A DNA stretch of 64,000 nucleotides from Kriegella aquimaris (lineage in GTDB: Bacteria > Bacteroidota > Bacteroidia > Flavobacteriales > Flavobacteriaceae). Within the stretch, counting starts at the first letter, position 1. Each line of letters begins with the position of its first letter. The stretch spans positions 107,075-171,074 of the forward strand of contig NZ_FNGV01000012.1 of NCBI RefSeq assembly GCF_900103215.1, read 5' to 3'. Shown in pieces: positions 10,286 through 18,905 of the stretch. Under the pieces are notes generated by a model. The model saw only the letters and a list, made by a program, of their open reading frames with translations, had not been told where the DNA came from and searched no databases. Both the position numbers and the translations under genes were made by a program.

Positions 10286-13261
10286 TTAAAAACTTGCTTG
10301 GATTCCAAGCATGAATGTTCTGGTATCGGGATATCCAAATTGATCAATACCTTTTGAAATTCCTCCACCTCGGGTATTTGTTGCCGGAGAATAAAAGGAA
10401 TAATCAGTAAATGTTGCCAAGTTCTGCGCATTTACATATATCTGAGCATTTGTAAAGGGCAAAAATTTAAAATCATCTCCTTTCAATGAGTAAGAAAGTT
10501 TGATATTTTTTATTTGAACGTAAGAACCGTCCTCAATGAACCTGTCAGATCCCTCATATCTGGTATTCTTACTGATTTTAGGATATTTAGCATTGGGGTC
10601 AGGATTCTCCGGTGTCCAATAATTCCCCAAAACATCACTGACCTGGTTAATACCAAAACTAAAACCATCCGCCACATTGGCTAAATTATAATTTAAAATA
10701 TCATTGCCCTGAACTCCATTTATCAGAATGTCTAAGCCAAAATTTTTGTAATTCAAACTAGAATTCAAGCCAAATACAAAATCGGGATTAGGATCACCAA
10801 TAATTTGGCGGTCTAGACTATTGATCTCCCCGTTAACATCGGTGTCAACATAGTTAATTGCTCCATCATCGGTAAGACCATCCTCAACCAAACCATAAAA
10901 AACACCAACTGGGTACCCTTCTCTCACCAAGCTCATTGCTGGCAGAGCAGTGAAGCCAACGCCAAAAATATCTCCACCTCCCGGCAAAGAAAGCACCTCA
11001 TTACGATTTACAGAGAAATTACCCCCTAAATCCCATTTAAATGCCCCGTCAAGAATCGTAGAATTCAAAGAAAGTTCAAACCCTTTGTTTTCCATATCAC
11101 CCAAATTAGTGACTTGTGTAGAATATCCAGAAGACAAAACAACAGGTATTGAAGCCAATAAATCTTCTGTTTTTTTGATATAATAATCAAAAGTAAAAAG
11201 CAAGCGATTTTTAAACAGTCCAAGATCAATCCCCAAGTCGACTTGGGCAGTAGTCTCCCATTTCAAATCAGGATTGGATCTCGTGCTACCTGGTGCGTAC
11301 CCTATATTCAAATTATCATCAAATACTGTCTGAACACTCGATAGAATTGATAGCGACTGATAGGGAGAAACAGCAGTATTACCTGTCTTACCCCAACTTG
11401 CCCTCAATTTCAAACTACTGATATCATCACTATTGTTCAAAAATTCCTCTTCACTCACACGCCAAGCAATTGCGGCAGACGGGAAATAACCCCATTTATT
11501 AGATTTACCAAAAACAGAAGAACCATCAGCTCGCATACTTGCTGTAAACAAATATCGTCCCTTGTAACCGTAATTCAATCTACCCAACCCAGAGAGAATA
11601 GAATATTCGCTATCTGCCGAACGTGGAGTACCTGGAGTATTTCCTGACTGAAGGCTGTAATTCTCGAGAACATCCGAAAGAAACCCGGTCGAACTAGCAT
11701 TTAGAGATTGACTTGTAGTCTTTTGAGAGGTGATTCCACCTAAAAGCTTAAAATCATGATCCTCTCCTATCACATTTGTGTAGGTTAAGAGATTCTCGTT
11801 AATTATGTCTGTTAATTCACTATAGGATATGGACGCCGACCCAGTTGCAGAGGGTTGAAAAATCGAAGGGGAATAATTATCGCCCCTAGAACTATCGTGT
11901 TGAGCCCCTACAAAAGTATTAAAAACCAAGTGTTTCGTTAATTTCCCTTCTAAGTTTAAATTTAACAGTAATGAATTCTTAGTCACCAGCTGCTTTCTTT
12001 CCAAAGCCATAGCCACTGGATGTTCTAAAATATCAGGGCTAAACGAGTATTGTCTGACATTTGAATAATTACCCTCACTATCATAGACAGGTACAGTCGG
12101 AGGAGCAATCAATGCCCCACTTAAAACTCCGGCACCCCTCTCGGTATTATTACTAAAAATACTATTGCTTTTACTCCTATTAATGATATTACTTAAAGAT
12201 ACTTTCCACTTGGAATTAATTTTATGCTCGATACTGGTACTTAATTGCAGATATTTATATCCTGAATTCAAAATTATCCCATCTTGACTAAAATAATTAC
12301 CTGAAATATTAAATAAGGTTTTATCATTCCCTCCTGAAACGGTTACCGAATGGTTTTGTATTATAGCTTCTTGAAAAACTTCATCCTGCCAATCGGTACC
12401 CTGTCCAAATGAAGCTATTTCAGAATCGGTGAAGAAGGCAGCGTCACCATCATTTGCAGCTCTAAGATTTGCAAGTGTTGCAAATTCTTTGGCATTTAAC
12501 ATATCAATAGTTTTACTCACTTTTTGAAATCCCGTGTAACCACTGTATTCAATTACTGTCTTTCCTTCTTTACCCCTTTTAGTAGAAACTATAATCACAC
12601 CATTGGCTCCTCTGGATCCATATATGGCGGTTGAAGAAGCATCTTTCAATACTTCTATTGATACAATATCATTTGGATTGATTGAGCTAATATCCCCGAT
12701 AATCGGAAAGCCATCAACAACATACAAAGGGCTGTTTCCCCCGAGTAGGGAATTTCCACCTCTTATCAGAACACTCAGATTACTCCCAGGCTGACCCGAT
12801 TCCTGAAGAACCTGCACACCACTTGTAGTCCCTGCAAGTCCTTGTACAGGGTTGCCCACTGCTTGTAGACTGATATCTTCTCCCTTTATTGAAGAAACAG
12901 AACCTGTTAAATCACTTTTCTTGACTTGACCATAACCTACGACCACAACTTCTTCCAAGCTAGCCGCATCTTGAACCATATCGATTACCAGATTTGATTG
13001 ACCGTTTACTGTCACTTCTTTAGTTAAATACCCCAAATAGGAGACAACCAAAACTCCGTTGTCCTCAACATTAATTGAGAAGTTCCCGTCAAAATCGGAG
13101 ACCACACCTGTAGAGGTGCCCTTAACTACGATACTAGCTCCAGGAAGAGGAACCCCAACATCATCTTTTATAGTCCCGGACACACTGGGATTTTGAGCGG
13201 CAAGGATTTGTGCAAAAAACACCAACAGAAGAGTTGGCATTAGGTAAAACGTTCTTTTCAT
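10286..13261 (-). CDS. SusC/RagA-type TonB-dependent oligosaccharide porin without STN domain
   Basis: 991 aa from the ATG at 13261, which opens a normal signal peptide (MKRTFYLMPTLLLVF to AAQ). Further upstream in-frame codons are AT-rich leader that carries the promoter. A carboxypeptidase-D-like domain (about 25-110, PGASIVVKGT and DFDGNFSI) precedes the plug (EVVVVGYGQVKKSDLTGSV) and a 22-strand-type barrel ending in an aromatic C-terminus. It imports glycan fragments across the outer membrane using TonB energy. Lack of an STN domain means it should not signal through FecR, which fits control by the divergent DeoR-type regulator. Confidence 0.95.
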   Translation of the reverse strand: MKRTFYLMPTLLLVFFAQILAAQNPSVSGTIKDDVGVPLPGASIVVKGTSTGVVSDFDGNFSINVEDNGVLVVSYLGYLTKEVTVNGQSNLVIDMVQDAASLEEVVVVGYGQVKKSDLTGSVSSIKGEDISLQAVGNPVQGLAGTTSGVQVLQESGQPGSNLSVLIRGGNSLLGGNSPLYVVDGFPIIGDISSINPNDIVSIEVLKDASSTAIYGSRGANGVIIVSTKRGKEGKTVIEYSGYTGFQKVSKTIDMLNAKEFATLANLRAANDGDAAFFTDSEIASFGQGTDWQDEVFQEAIIQNHSVTVSGGNDKTLFNISGNYFSQDGIILNSGYKYLQLSTSIEHKINSKWKVSLSNIINRSKSNSIFSNNTERGAGVLSGALIAPPTVPVYDSEGNYSNVRQYSFSPDILEHPVAMALERKQLVTKNSLLLNLNLEGKLTKHLVFNTFVGAQHDSSRGDNYSPSIFQPSATGSASISYSELTDIINENLLTYTNVIGEDHDFKLLGGITSQKTTSQSLNASSTGFLSDVLENYSLQSGNTPGTPRSADSEYSILSGLGRLNYGYKGRYLFTASMRADGSSVFGKSNKWGYFPSAAIAWRVSEEEFLNNSDDISSLKLRASWGKTGNTAVSPYQSLSILSSVQTVFDDNLNIGYAPGSTRSNPDLKWETTAQVDLGIDLGLFKNRLLFTFDYYIKKTEDLLASIPVVLSSGYSTQVTNLGDMENKGFELSLNSTILDGAFKWDLGGNFSVNRNEVLSLPGGGDIFGVGFTALPAMSLVREGYPVGVFYGLVEDGLTDDGAINYVDTDVNGEINSLDRQIIGDPNPDFVFGLNSSLNYKNFGLDILINGVQGNDILNYNLANVADGFSFGINQVSDVLGNYWTPENPDPNAKYPKISKNTRYEGSDRFIEDGSYVQIKNIKLSYSLKGDDFKFLPFTNAQIYVNAQNLATFTDYSFYSPATNTRGGGISKGIDQFGYPDTRTFMLGIQASF

Positions 13262-13288
13262 AATAGTGCGTTTTTGAAAGGTTTTGAA

Positions 13289-13320
13289 CAAACATATCAA
13301 TATAATTTTAAATAATGCAA
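13289..13320 (-). promoter_or_regulatory. Predicted Bacteroidota-type promoter of the susC operon
   Basis: On the minus strand, TATGTTTG at 13296-13289 matches the -7 consensus TAnnTTTG exactly. A TTG at 13320-13318 lies 21 nt upstream, within the usual spacing for a -33 element. The resulting leader to the ATG at 13261 would be about 20-25 nt. The -33 TTG lies inside the 17-bp palindrome described separately. Confidence 0.65.
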
Positions 13321-13332
13321 TAATATATTGCA
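13316..13332. promoter_or_regulatory. 17-bp perfect palindrome, probable operator
   Basis: TGCAATA and TATTGCA arms (7 bp each, perfect) flank a 3-nt centre. The left arm covers the predicted -33 element of the susC promoter, so a bound protein should block polymerase. The obvious candidate is the DeoR-family regulator encoded about 95 bp away on the other strand. Operator role is inferred. Confidence 0.55.
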
Positions 13333-13357
13333 GGATACTAAGCATATTTTAACCTTT

Positions 13358-13376
13358 TGCAATTTTTTTATGCAAT
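13358..13376. promoter_or_regulatory. Two direct TGCAAT half-sites upstream of the DeoR-family gene
   Basis: TGCAAT occurs at 13358-13363 and again at 13371-13376 on the plus strand, a 13-nt repeat distance. The same hexamer forms the arms of the palindrome at 13316-13332, giving four copies in 61 bp. They lie 49-67 nt before the regulator's start codon, so autoregulation is plausible. Confidence 0.4.
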
Positions 13377-13424
13377 TATTGATTTTTTTGCTTTATTTTA
13401 TCGCATGCTCAAAACTAACTAACA

Positions 13425-14180
13425 TTGGAAAAGAAAAAACGACATCAAATAATTCTTAATGAAGTACATATTCATAATCGTGTTTTACTAACAGATTTGG
13501 CCGACATTTTAAATGTTTCTATGGATACAGTCCGTAGAGACGTCAAAGAACTCGACATAGCAAAGAAACTGCGAAAAGTCCACGGAGGAGCGGTGTCCAA
13601 TGGGTTCAACATTTATACAGATCGAACTAGGGAAATTTATGACCTTGGTAATAAGTCCATTATTGCTCAAAAAGCAATTTCTCTACTGAAAGATGGTGAT
13701 GTAATATTGATAAGCGGAGGATCAACCAATTTAGAATTTGCAAAATTACTTCCCCAAAAACTTGATTTGACTTTTTTCACCCCCAGCCTACCCATGGCGA
13801 TTGAACTAACTAGCAGGGAATCAAAACGTAACGAGGTTTATTTTATTGGCGGAAAGTTGTCATGGGATTCACAATTAGCGGTAGGGGGAAGTGCCATTAA
13901 CACATTGAATGATATTAAAGCAGATATTTGTTTTTTAGGAGCCGGATACCTTGATTTGGAAAAAGGAATTACTGAAGTTGACTGGGAAATTGCTCAAATG
14001 AAACGAGCCATGATCAATGCTTCCAAACGATTTGTCTCCCTCTCCATATCAGAAAAACTCAATACATCCAATCGATACAAAATTTGCGAAATTCACGCTC
14101 TAGATACCTTAGTAACGGAACTAGACCCCAAAGACTCAATCCTCAGTGAATACCGAAAAAAAGGTATAAACTTACTTTAG
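13425..14180 (+). CDS. DeoR-family transcriptional regulator
   Basis: 251 aa. The start is TTG: an in-frame TAA lies 9 nt upstream and no ATG fits. The N-terminal winged helix (about 1-57) includes VLLTDLADILNVSMDTVRRD and the KVHGGA end typical of DeoR/GlpR. The DeoRC sensor domain follows, with DVILISGGSTNLEFA (sugar-phosphate loop) and CFLGAGYLDLEKGITE. Members usually repress carbohydrate genes and release DNA when a sugar phosphate binds. Divergent placement from the susC operon suggests it senses a MurNAc-6P or GlcNAc-6P type metabolite; that ligand is inference. Confidence 0.92.
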   Translation: MEKKKRHQIILNEVHIHNRVLLTDLADILNVSMDTVRRDVKELDIAKKLRKVHGGAVSNGFNIYTDRTREIYDLGNKSIIAQKAISLLKDGDVILISGGSTNLEFAKLLPQKLDLTFFTPSLPMAIELTSRESKRNEVYFIGGKLSWDSQLAVGGSAINTLNDIKADICFLGAGYLDLEKGITEVDWEIAQMKRAMINASKRFVSLSISEKLNTSNRYKICEIHALDTLVTELDPKDSILSEYRKKGINLL

Positions 14181-14222
14181 ATATAAAATAGGTTTAAATA
14201 ATAATTAAAAGAATATATCACT

Positions 14223-15542
14223 ATGCAAATTACAGGCCAATCAATCCAATATTTACAAAAGAAAACCCAAGCTTTTCTTATTATATTAGTCTTTATTTTC
14301 ACGTCTACATTTGCACACGATTTTTTAATGGAAGAACCTCTTTCTTCCCTCTCAACGTCCAAAGGACCGGTCAAAGTTGGTGCTGACAGATTATTTTCTG
14401 AATATGCCCATCTCATAAAAGGGAAAAAATTAGCCTTAGTTTCAAATCATACAGGGCGGCTGTCAAACGGAGTACACCTCGCCGACAGCCTTTTTAATTA
14501 CCCCCATTCTGAACTGATCGCCCTTTTTGGAATGCATTTCAATATCCGGACCAACGATTATTCAATACCAAAAGACAAAGAAGTAGATATAGATGTGGAA
14601 ACCGGGCTCCCCAAATATTCACTTTATGGATCGCATCATAAACCAACACCCCAAATGCTAAAAGATGTTCAAGTCATAATATTTGACATACAAGAAGTAG
14701 GTGCACGGTTTTATGAACATGTCAATATTCTTGGTTTCGTAATGGAAGCTGCTGCTGAAAACGATATTGAAGTGGTAGTATTGGATAGACCTAATCCCAT
14801 TACCGGGGTGAAAATGGATGGTTTTTTAACAGGTAAACAATTCCTATTTGGATTTGGTGCTTTTGGTAAAATTCCTGTCATTCATGGTATGACAATAGGT
14901 GAACTGGCTAATCTTTATAATGGAGAAAATATGCTCAGAGGTAGAAAAAAAGCCAAGCTCCATGTAATCGAAATGTTGGGATGGAAGCGTTCGATGTGGT
15001 TAGATCAGACGGGGCTAAAATGGGTTAAACCATCACCAAATCTTCCCTCTTTGGAATCGTTGATTGCCTATACTGGAACTTGCCTTTTCGAGGGGCTTAA
15101 CATATCAGCCGGGAGAGGCACTGAAAAACCTTTTCAATATATTGGCGCTCCTTGGATTAATAATGACCGAGTCGTAGAATTATTAAATAATCTAAAGCTA
15201 AAAGGTGTTCAATTTGATACTGTCACATTCACACCGAAAAAAATGAGCTTTCACGGCAGCACCCCATATCTCGGAGGAGAAGTCTGCAAAGGCATATATG
15301 TCAACATAACAAACCGAGATTTTTTCGAATCATATAAAGCAGGCATTGCAATGGTTTGGGCAATTCACAAAGTTCATCCTGATCAAATGGAATGGAACAA
15401 GAAGGTTATGGACAGACTTATATCTACAAAACGATTAGAAGATATGATATACGGAGATGCCCACCCATATGAGATTTTTGCTTCATGGCAGCCAGAACTG
15501 TCCGAATTTAAAGAAATTGGGAAAAACTATTTTCTATACTAA
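14223..15542 (+). CDS. Third DUF1343 (NamZ/GH171-like) protein, exported
   Basis: 439 aa. Residues 15-31 are hydrophobic (AFLIILVFIFTSTFAHD), suggesting export by a signal peptide or anchor. Family motifs are IIFDIQEVGARFYEH, VVLDRPNPITG, HGMTIGELANLYNG, PSPNLPSLES and LFEGLNISAGRGTEKP. The usual PEHGF segment reads FGMHFNI (102-108), so the conserved Glu is absent although the rest of the fold motifs are kept. It lies 42 nt downstream of the DeoR-type gene and is probably co-transcribed with it. Either its catalytic residues are placed differently or it binds rather than cleaves MurNAc-glycans. Confidence 0.85.
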   Translation: MQITGQSIQYLQKKTQAFLIILVFIFTSTFAHDFLMEEPLSSLSTSKGPVKVGADRLFSEYAHLIKGKKLALVSNHTGRLSNGVHLADSLFNYPHSELIALFGMHFNIRTNDYSIPKDKEVDIDVETGLPKYSLYGSHHKPTPQMLKDVQVIIFDIQEVGARFYEHVNILGFVMEAAAENDIEVVVLDRPNPITGVKMDGFLTGKQFLFGFGAFGKIPVIHGMTIGELANLYNGENMLRGRKKAKLHVIEMLGWKRSMWLDQTGLKWVKPSPNLPSLESLIAYTGTCLFEGLNISAGRGTEKPFQYIGAPWINNDRVVELLNNLKLKGVQFDTVTFTPKKMSFHGSTPYLGGEVCKGIYVNITNRDFFESYKAGIAMVWAIHKVHPDQMEWNKKVMDRLISTKRLEDMIYGDAHPYEIFASWQPELSEFKEIGKNYFLY

Positions 15543-15762
15543 TATTAAGTGTATCCAATTGAGCATCCTTCAATGCTTGGCTTATACTTACCAAATGTGA
15601 ACATGCTTACGGGTTATGTACCCCAACAATAAAGAGTACTTAATATGGTGAAAATTTTAATGTATATTTGAGTGAAATTTATTTCTAATCAGGGTACACG
15701 TTCTCGTACACGATTAATTAGAATAACGGTATAAATAGCATAAAAATTCGGGATTTTTTCAA

Positions 15763-15807
15763 GCTCATAACCCGAAGGTCGCTGGTTCGAGTCCAGTCCC
15801 CGCTACT
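15763..15807 (+). other. 3' part of an initiator tRNA-Met(CAU): probable attachment-site scar
   Basis: The segment begins with anticodon loop CTCATAA, followed by the CCCG 3' anticodon strand, GAAGGTC, a T-arm with TTCGAGT and the acceptor strand ending CCCCGCTAC. Bases to the left do not form a D-arm or a 5' acceptor, so this is a 3' fragment and not a gene. Such duplicated tRNA ends are left by tyrosine-recombinase elements. The adjacent integrase relic supports that reading. Assignment to the initiator type rests on my memory of the flavobacterial sequence. Confidence 0.7.
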
Positions 15808-15828
15808 AAGAGTAAAATATTTAAAAAC

Positions 15829-15859
15829 AACGGTTTAGTTTTCGCTAAGCCGTTTTTTT
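15829..15859 (+). terminator. Rho-independent terminator after the tRNA fragment
   Basis: CGGTTTAG (831-838) pairs with CTAAGCCG (845-852) with one G-T wobble, loop of six, followed by seven T. Probably the original terminator that follows tRNA ends, or that of the integrated element. Confidence 0.65.
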
Positions 15860-16070
15860 ATGACTAATTTTAACGAACTTGTTGCCCTTGAATACGAAAG
15901 TGCATACGATTTGCCCGCAAGGAAAAAATATAAAGCCCGACGACCAAAAGAGGCTATGAGAACAAAATCAAGAATTTTCTCAAATGGCTCAAAACAAACC
16001 GTCCCGAAATAGTGAACATCACCGATTGTGATAAGAAGGATGTTACTTCATTTTTAAACGATATTCTGTA
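15860..16070 (+). pseudogene. Frameshifted N-terminal relic of a tyrosine recombinase
   Basis: From the ATG at 15860 the frame reads MTNFNELVALEYESAYDLPA and on to RRPKEA. A frame change is then needed near 15950 to continue with NKIKNFLKWLKTNRPEIVNI and DKKDVTSFLNDIL. The second part has the look of the SAM-like core-binding domain of phage-type integrases. The catalytic domain is missing; the coding signal stops near 16070 and a different relic begins. It sits 53 nt from the tRNA fragment, where an integrase gene would be expected. Confidence 0.6.
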
Positions 16071-16096
16071 CTGTTCTACTTTTTCAAACTTCAAGG

Positions 16097-16246
16097 GTTT
16101 TGTTGGTAGTTTTGGTCGTTAACGCAATAGCTATTTATGTGCTTATTCTTGCTCCTGTTTTTTGGGTACTGGTATCAGAGATTTTCCCCAATCGTATTAG
16201 AGGCAAGGCACAAGTATACTCAAACCCACCTTACTCAGATTTCTAA
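16097..16246 (+). pseudogene. C-terminal relic of a sugar-porter (MFS) permease
   Basis: A 49-codon open stretch without its own start contains a hydrophobic helix and PVFWVLVSEIFPNRIRGKA, the conserved loop of MFS sugar porters (XylE/GLUT type: SEIFPxRxRG). After that motif the reading drifts into unrelated residues and stops at 16246. Only about 45 of roughly 450 residues survive, so it cannot function. It abuts the integrase relic, showing that at least two rearrangements met here. Confidence 0.6.
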
Positions 16247-16359
16247 ACCACTTAATTTTTTAACTCCTAATATTTTGTTCTGTGTACGGTAGTATTTCTT
16301 CTTTTTGGTTAGGAAACTCTATTAAATTTCATGTGTTATCTTAGATACAAAGATGCATT

Positions 16360-18744
16360 TTACGGTTTCCAAGTGTAGGATTCCCCACGTTTTAAATCCA
16401 ATTCTATAAATTGATTTTGATATCGTAAAACCACAGGTCGGCCGGTTTTGGAGGTTACTTTGGCCTCTATGTTTTTATTTTCTTTCCACCGAATATTCAC
16501 TTCAAACCCTCCCCTAGCCAGTAACCCTTTTATTTCGCCTTCGGCCCATTCCGAGGGCAGGGCCGGTAGCAAGTGAAGTATCGGCGTATCGGCGGCGCTC
16601 TTCAATTTTTGAACGTTAATGTCTTTCGCGGTAAGATGCGATTGAAAAAGCATTTCGGTCACACCTGCACACATTCCGGTGTTTCCGTCCAGTTCGTACA
16701 CATTGGATTGCGCCCCTGCAGTTGGTGGATGGATGACCATCAAATTGTCCTCCGTAAGTAATCTGAGCATATCGGTCAAGTTCTCATAGGCCGCCTCAGG
16801 TTTCCATAAACGTGCGGAATTCAATAGAAGCATCGATCTGGCCCAACCAGTATCCTCCCAGTTTTCTTTGGGTGTTTTTCGGAGCAAGACCGATTTCCAA
16901 GCGGCATCGGCAAATTCAGGTGTAACCTCGGGCGTAATGGAAGCGTACGGAAAAACACCCAACAAATGGGTCATATGCCTATGGTTGGGCAGCGCTTCTT
17001 CATAATCGAAATACCATTCTTGAAGCTGCCCTTTGGAGCCAATCTGATACGGAGGCATTTCCTCTAGATACTTCTCTAAACGGCCAGCGAATTCTTTATC
17101 GATTCCCAAAATTTTTGCGCTCTTGATACAGGTTTTTAGTATTTTCCTAATTACCACAAGGTCAGAAGTCGGCATTCGGCCCAATGCGAACCGTTCGCCA
17201 TCGATTAAAAATTTATTTTCGGGGGAATAGGAAGGCCCGGTCATACAATGTCCGGTTTCAGAATCAAGAAACATATAATCCATAAAGAACTCCGCACTAC
17301 CTTTAAGAACCGGATAAGCGCGATCTCTAAGGAAGGCAACATCCCCCGTAAAGGCATAGTGATCCCACAGATGCGAAGCAACCCATGCCCCTCCGGTCGG
17401 GTGTAGACCCCAGCCCGTATCCCAACCGGGAGCCGTAAACCCCCACGGATTAGATACTGTATGGGCTACCCATCCATTTGCGCCATACACTCCTTTTGCA
17501 GTTTTTTCACCAGAAGGCACCAAGGTATTCTCGATCCAAGAAAACAAGGGCGTAGCGCATTCCTGTAGGTTCGTGGTCTCGGTAAGCCAATAATTCATTT
17601 GGGTATTCACATCCAAGTGCATATCGCAGGTCCAGCCGATTTGGCAAGCGATGTTGTCATTCCAGATACCTTGAAGGTGGCTAGGTAAAACCGAATTTTC
17701 CCTACTGCTCGCAATTGTCAAATAACGGGCATATTGATACATTAGGGGAATGAGTCCGGTATCCGTTCCGCCAGCGGCAACTTTTTTCACCCGCTCATCG
17801 GTAGGCACTTCCGTTTGTAAATCCGAGCCTAATGCAAAACTCATCCTGTGGAAAAGTTTTCGGTAATCTTCTTCATGTGATTTTTTCAGCTGTTGGAATG
17901 ATTTCTTTTTCGCCAAGGCCATTTTTTCGGAAATGTACTTTTTGGAGTCATTACCCATAAAAGAAGTGGCCATCGTAGGCACCACGGTAACATTGGAAGC
18001 CTTGGAAATAAGTAGTTTTCCATTTTCATAGGAAGTCGTGCCATCGTTTTCGGTAACCGAAATGGCACCATGGCCATCTACTCCCGTTCGCCCATCACTA
18101 TGTTTTTTTTCCCACGCCTTACAGGTAAAAAACAAATTGCTGCCATCGCTCGAAACCTCCAAGGGGCGCTCGTAACCGTCCAGTTCCAAAGTAAAATTCA
18201 AGGCTTCTTTTTTATTAGCTGTAAAGCGGATGGCAATGACACCATCGGGGTTGGAGGCCAAATATTCCCGAGTATACGTAACGTTCCCTATATTATAATT
18301 AATCCTTACTGCGGCATTATTTAGACTTAAGGAACGCTTATAACCTTTTACATTTTCACCGTGTTCAAAACCAATTTTAAGGTTTGCCATGGGCAAATTG
18401 GTGCCGTAATTTGACTTCTCTCCCAAAATATTCTTGGAAAGGGTTTCCACGGTTTGGTGGTCATTTGACAATAAAGCCTTTCGAATCTTCGGCATATAGC
18501 CCGAGGCACCTTTTTGGATGTTCTGCGAAACCTCACCCGAATAATAGGTGTTTTCAGTAAGTGCTAATTGTTCTTCCTTTATTCCACCATAAACCATAGC
18601 TCCCTGCATGCCGTTTCCAATGGGTAGCGCCTCGAACCAACGTTCTGCCGGAGCGGAAAACCATAATTCATTTTGACCATTCACGTCCTGCATCGCGCAA
18701 CAGAATATTACAAGCGAAAGAAATACTCTATAAATATTACTCAT
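16360..18744 (-). CDS. GH95-family glycoside hydrolase (alpha-L-fucosidase/galactosidase type)
   Basis: 794 aa with a signal peptide to about residue 23. N-terminal GH95 domain: WFSAPAERWFEALPIGNGMQGAMVYGG (28-54), ALTENTYYSG (61-70). The (alpha/alpha)6 barrel carries LQGIWND (358-364), the VNTQMNYW segment (379-386), GPSYSPEN (503-510, Glu509 likely general acid) and ELDGNTG (684-690, Asp686). GH95 enzymes invert alpha-L-fucosides or alpha-L-galactosides in the periplasm. The residue matching the catalytic Asn of B. bifidum AfcA (first N of NxN) is Asp378 here. It stands alone: a scar lies downstream and a 930-nt gene-poor stretch upstream. Confidence 0.88.
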   Translation of the reverse strand: MSNIYRVFLSLVIFCCAMQDVNGQNELWFSAPAERWFEALPIGNGMQGAMVYGGIKEEQLALTENTYYSGEVSQNIQKGASGYMPKIRKALLSNDHQTVETLSKNILGEKSNYGTNLPMANLKIGFEHGENVKGYKRSLSLNNAAVRINYNIGNVTYTREYLASNPDGVIAIRFTANKKEALNFTLELDGYERPLEVSSDGSNLFFTCKAWEKKHSDGRTGVDGHGAISVTENDGTTSYENGKLLISKASNVTVVPTMATSFMGNDSKKYISEKMALAKKKSFQQLKKSHEEDYRKLFHRMSFALGSDLQTEVPTDERVKKVAAGGTDTGLIPLMYQYARYLTIASSRENSVLPSHLQGIWNDNIACQIGWTCDMHLDVNTQMNYWLTETTNLQECATPLFSWIENTLVPSGEKTAKGVYGANGWVAHTVSNPWGFTAPGWDTGWGLHPTGGAWVASHLWDHYAFTGDVAFLRDRAYPVLKGSAEFFMDYMFLDSETGHCMTGPSYSPENKFLIDGERFALGRMPTSDLVVIRKILKTCIKSAKILGIDKEFAGRLEKYLEEMPPYQIGSKGQLQEWYFDYEEALPNHRHMTHLLGVFPYASITPEVTPEFADAAWKSVLLRKTPKENWEDTGWARSMLLLNSARLWKPEAAYENLTDMLRLLTEDNLMVIHPPTAGAQSNVYELDGNTGMCAGVTEMLFQSHLTAKDINVQKLKSAADTPILHLLPALPSEWAEGEIKGLLARGGFEVNIRWKENKNIEAKVTSKTGRPVVLRYQNQFIELDLKRGESYTWKP

Positions 18745-18803
18745 AAATCGATTTTTATTTATTTGACAATAACTTCTGCGATTCGCAGGGAAATAGTAAA
18801 TAA

Positions 18804-18830
18804 AACCCCTAAAAAAATGGGGGCGTTTTT
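18804..18830. terminator. Hairpin with A/T flanks, possible bidirectional terminator
   Basis: CCCC (18806-18809) pairs with GGGG(G) (18819-18823), with an A-run on the left and six T on the right after GC. The stem is short, so strength is doubtful. It separates the GH95 gene from the broken reading frame upstream. Confidence 0.35.
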
Positions 18831-18905
18831 TATTGCGGATAGACTTCGCGTTTTCATAAAACTTCTAATTTTTTATGGATGGAATGTATTCTTTGAATTA
18901 GTGCT

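Noticed and set aside
15660..15715. Direct repeat GTACACG...GTACACG near 15690-15710
   Set aside because: Two copies of seven bases only; not a CRISPR or clear att repeat.
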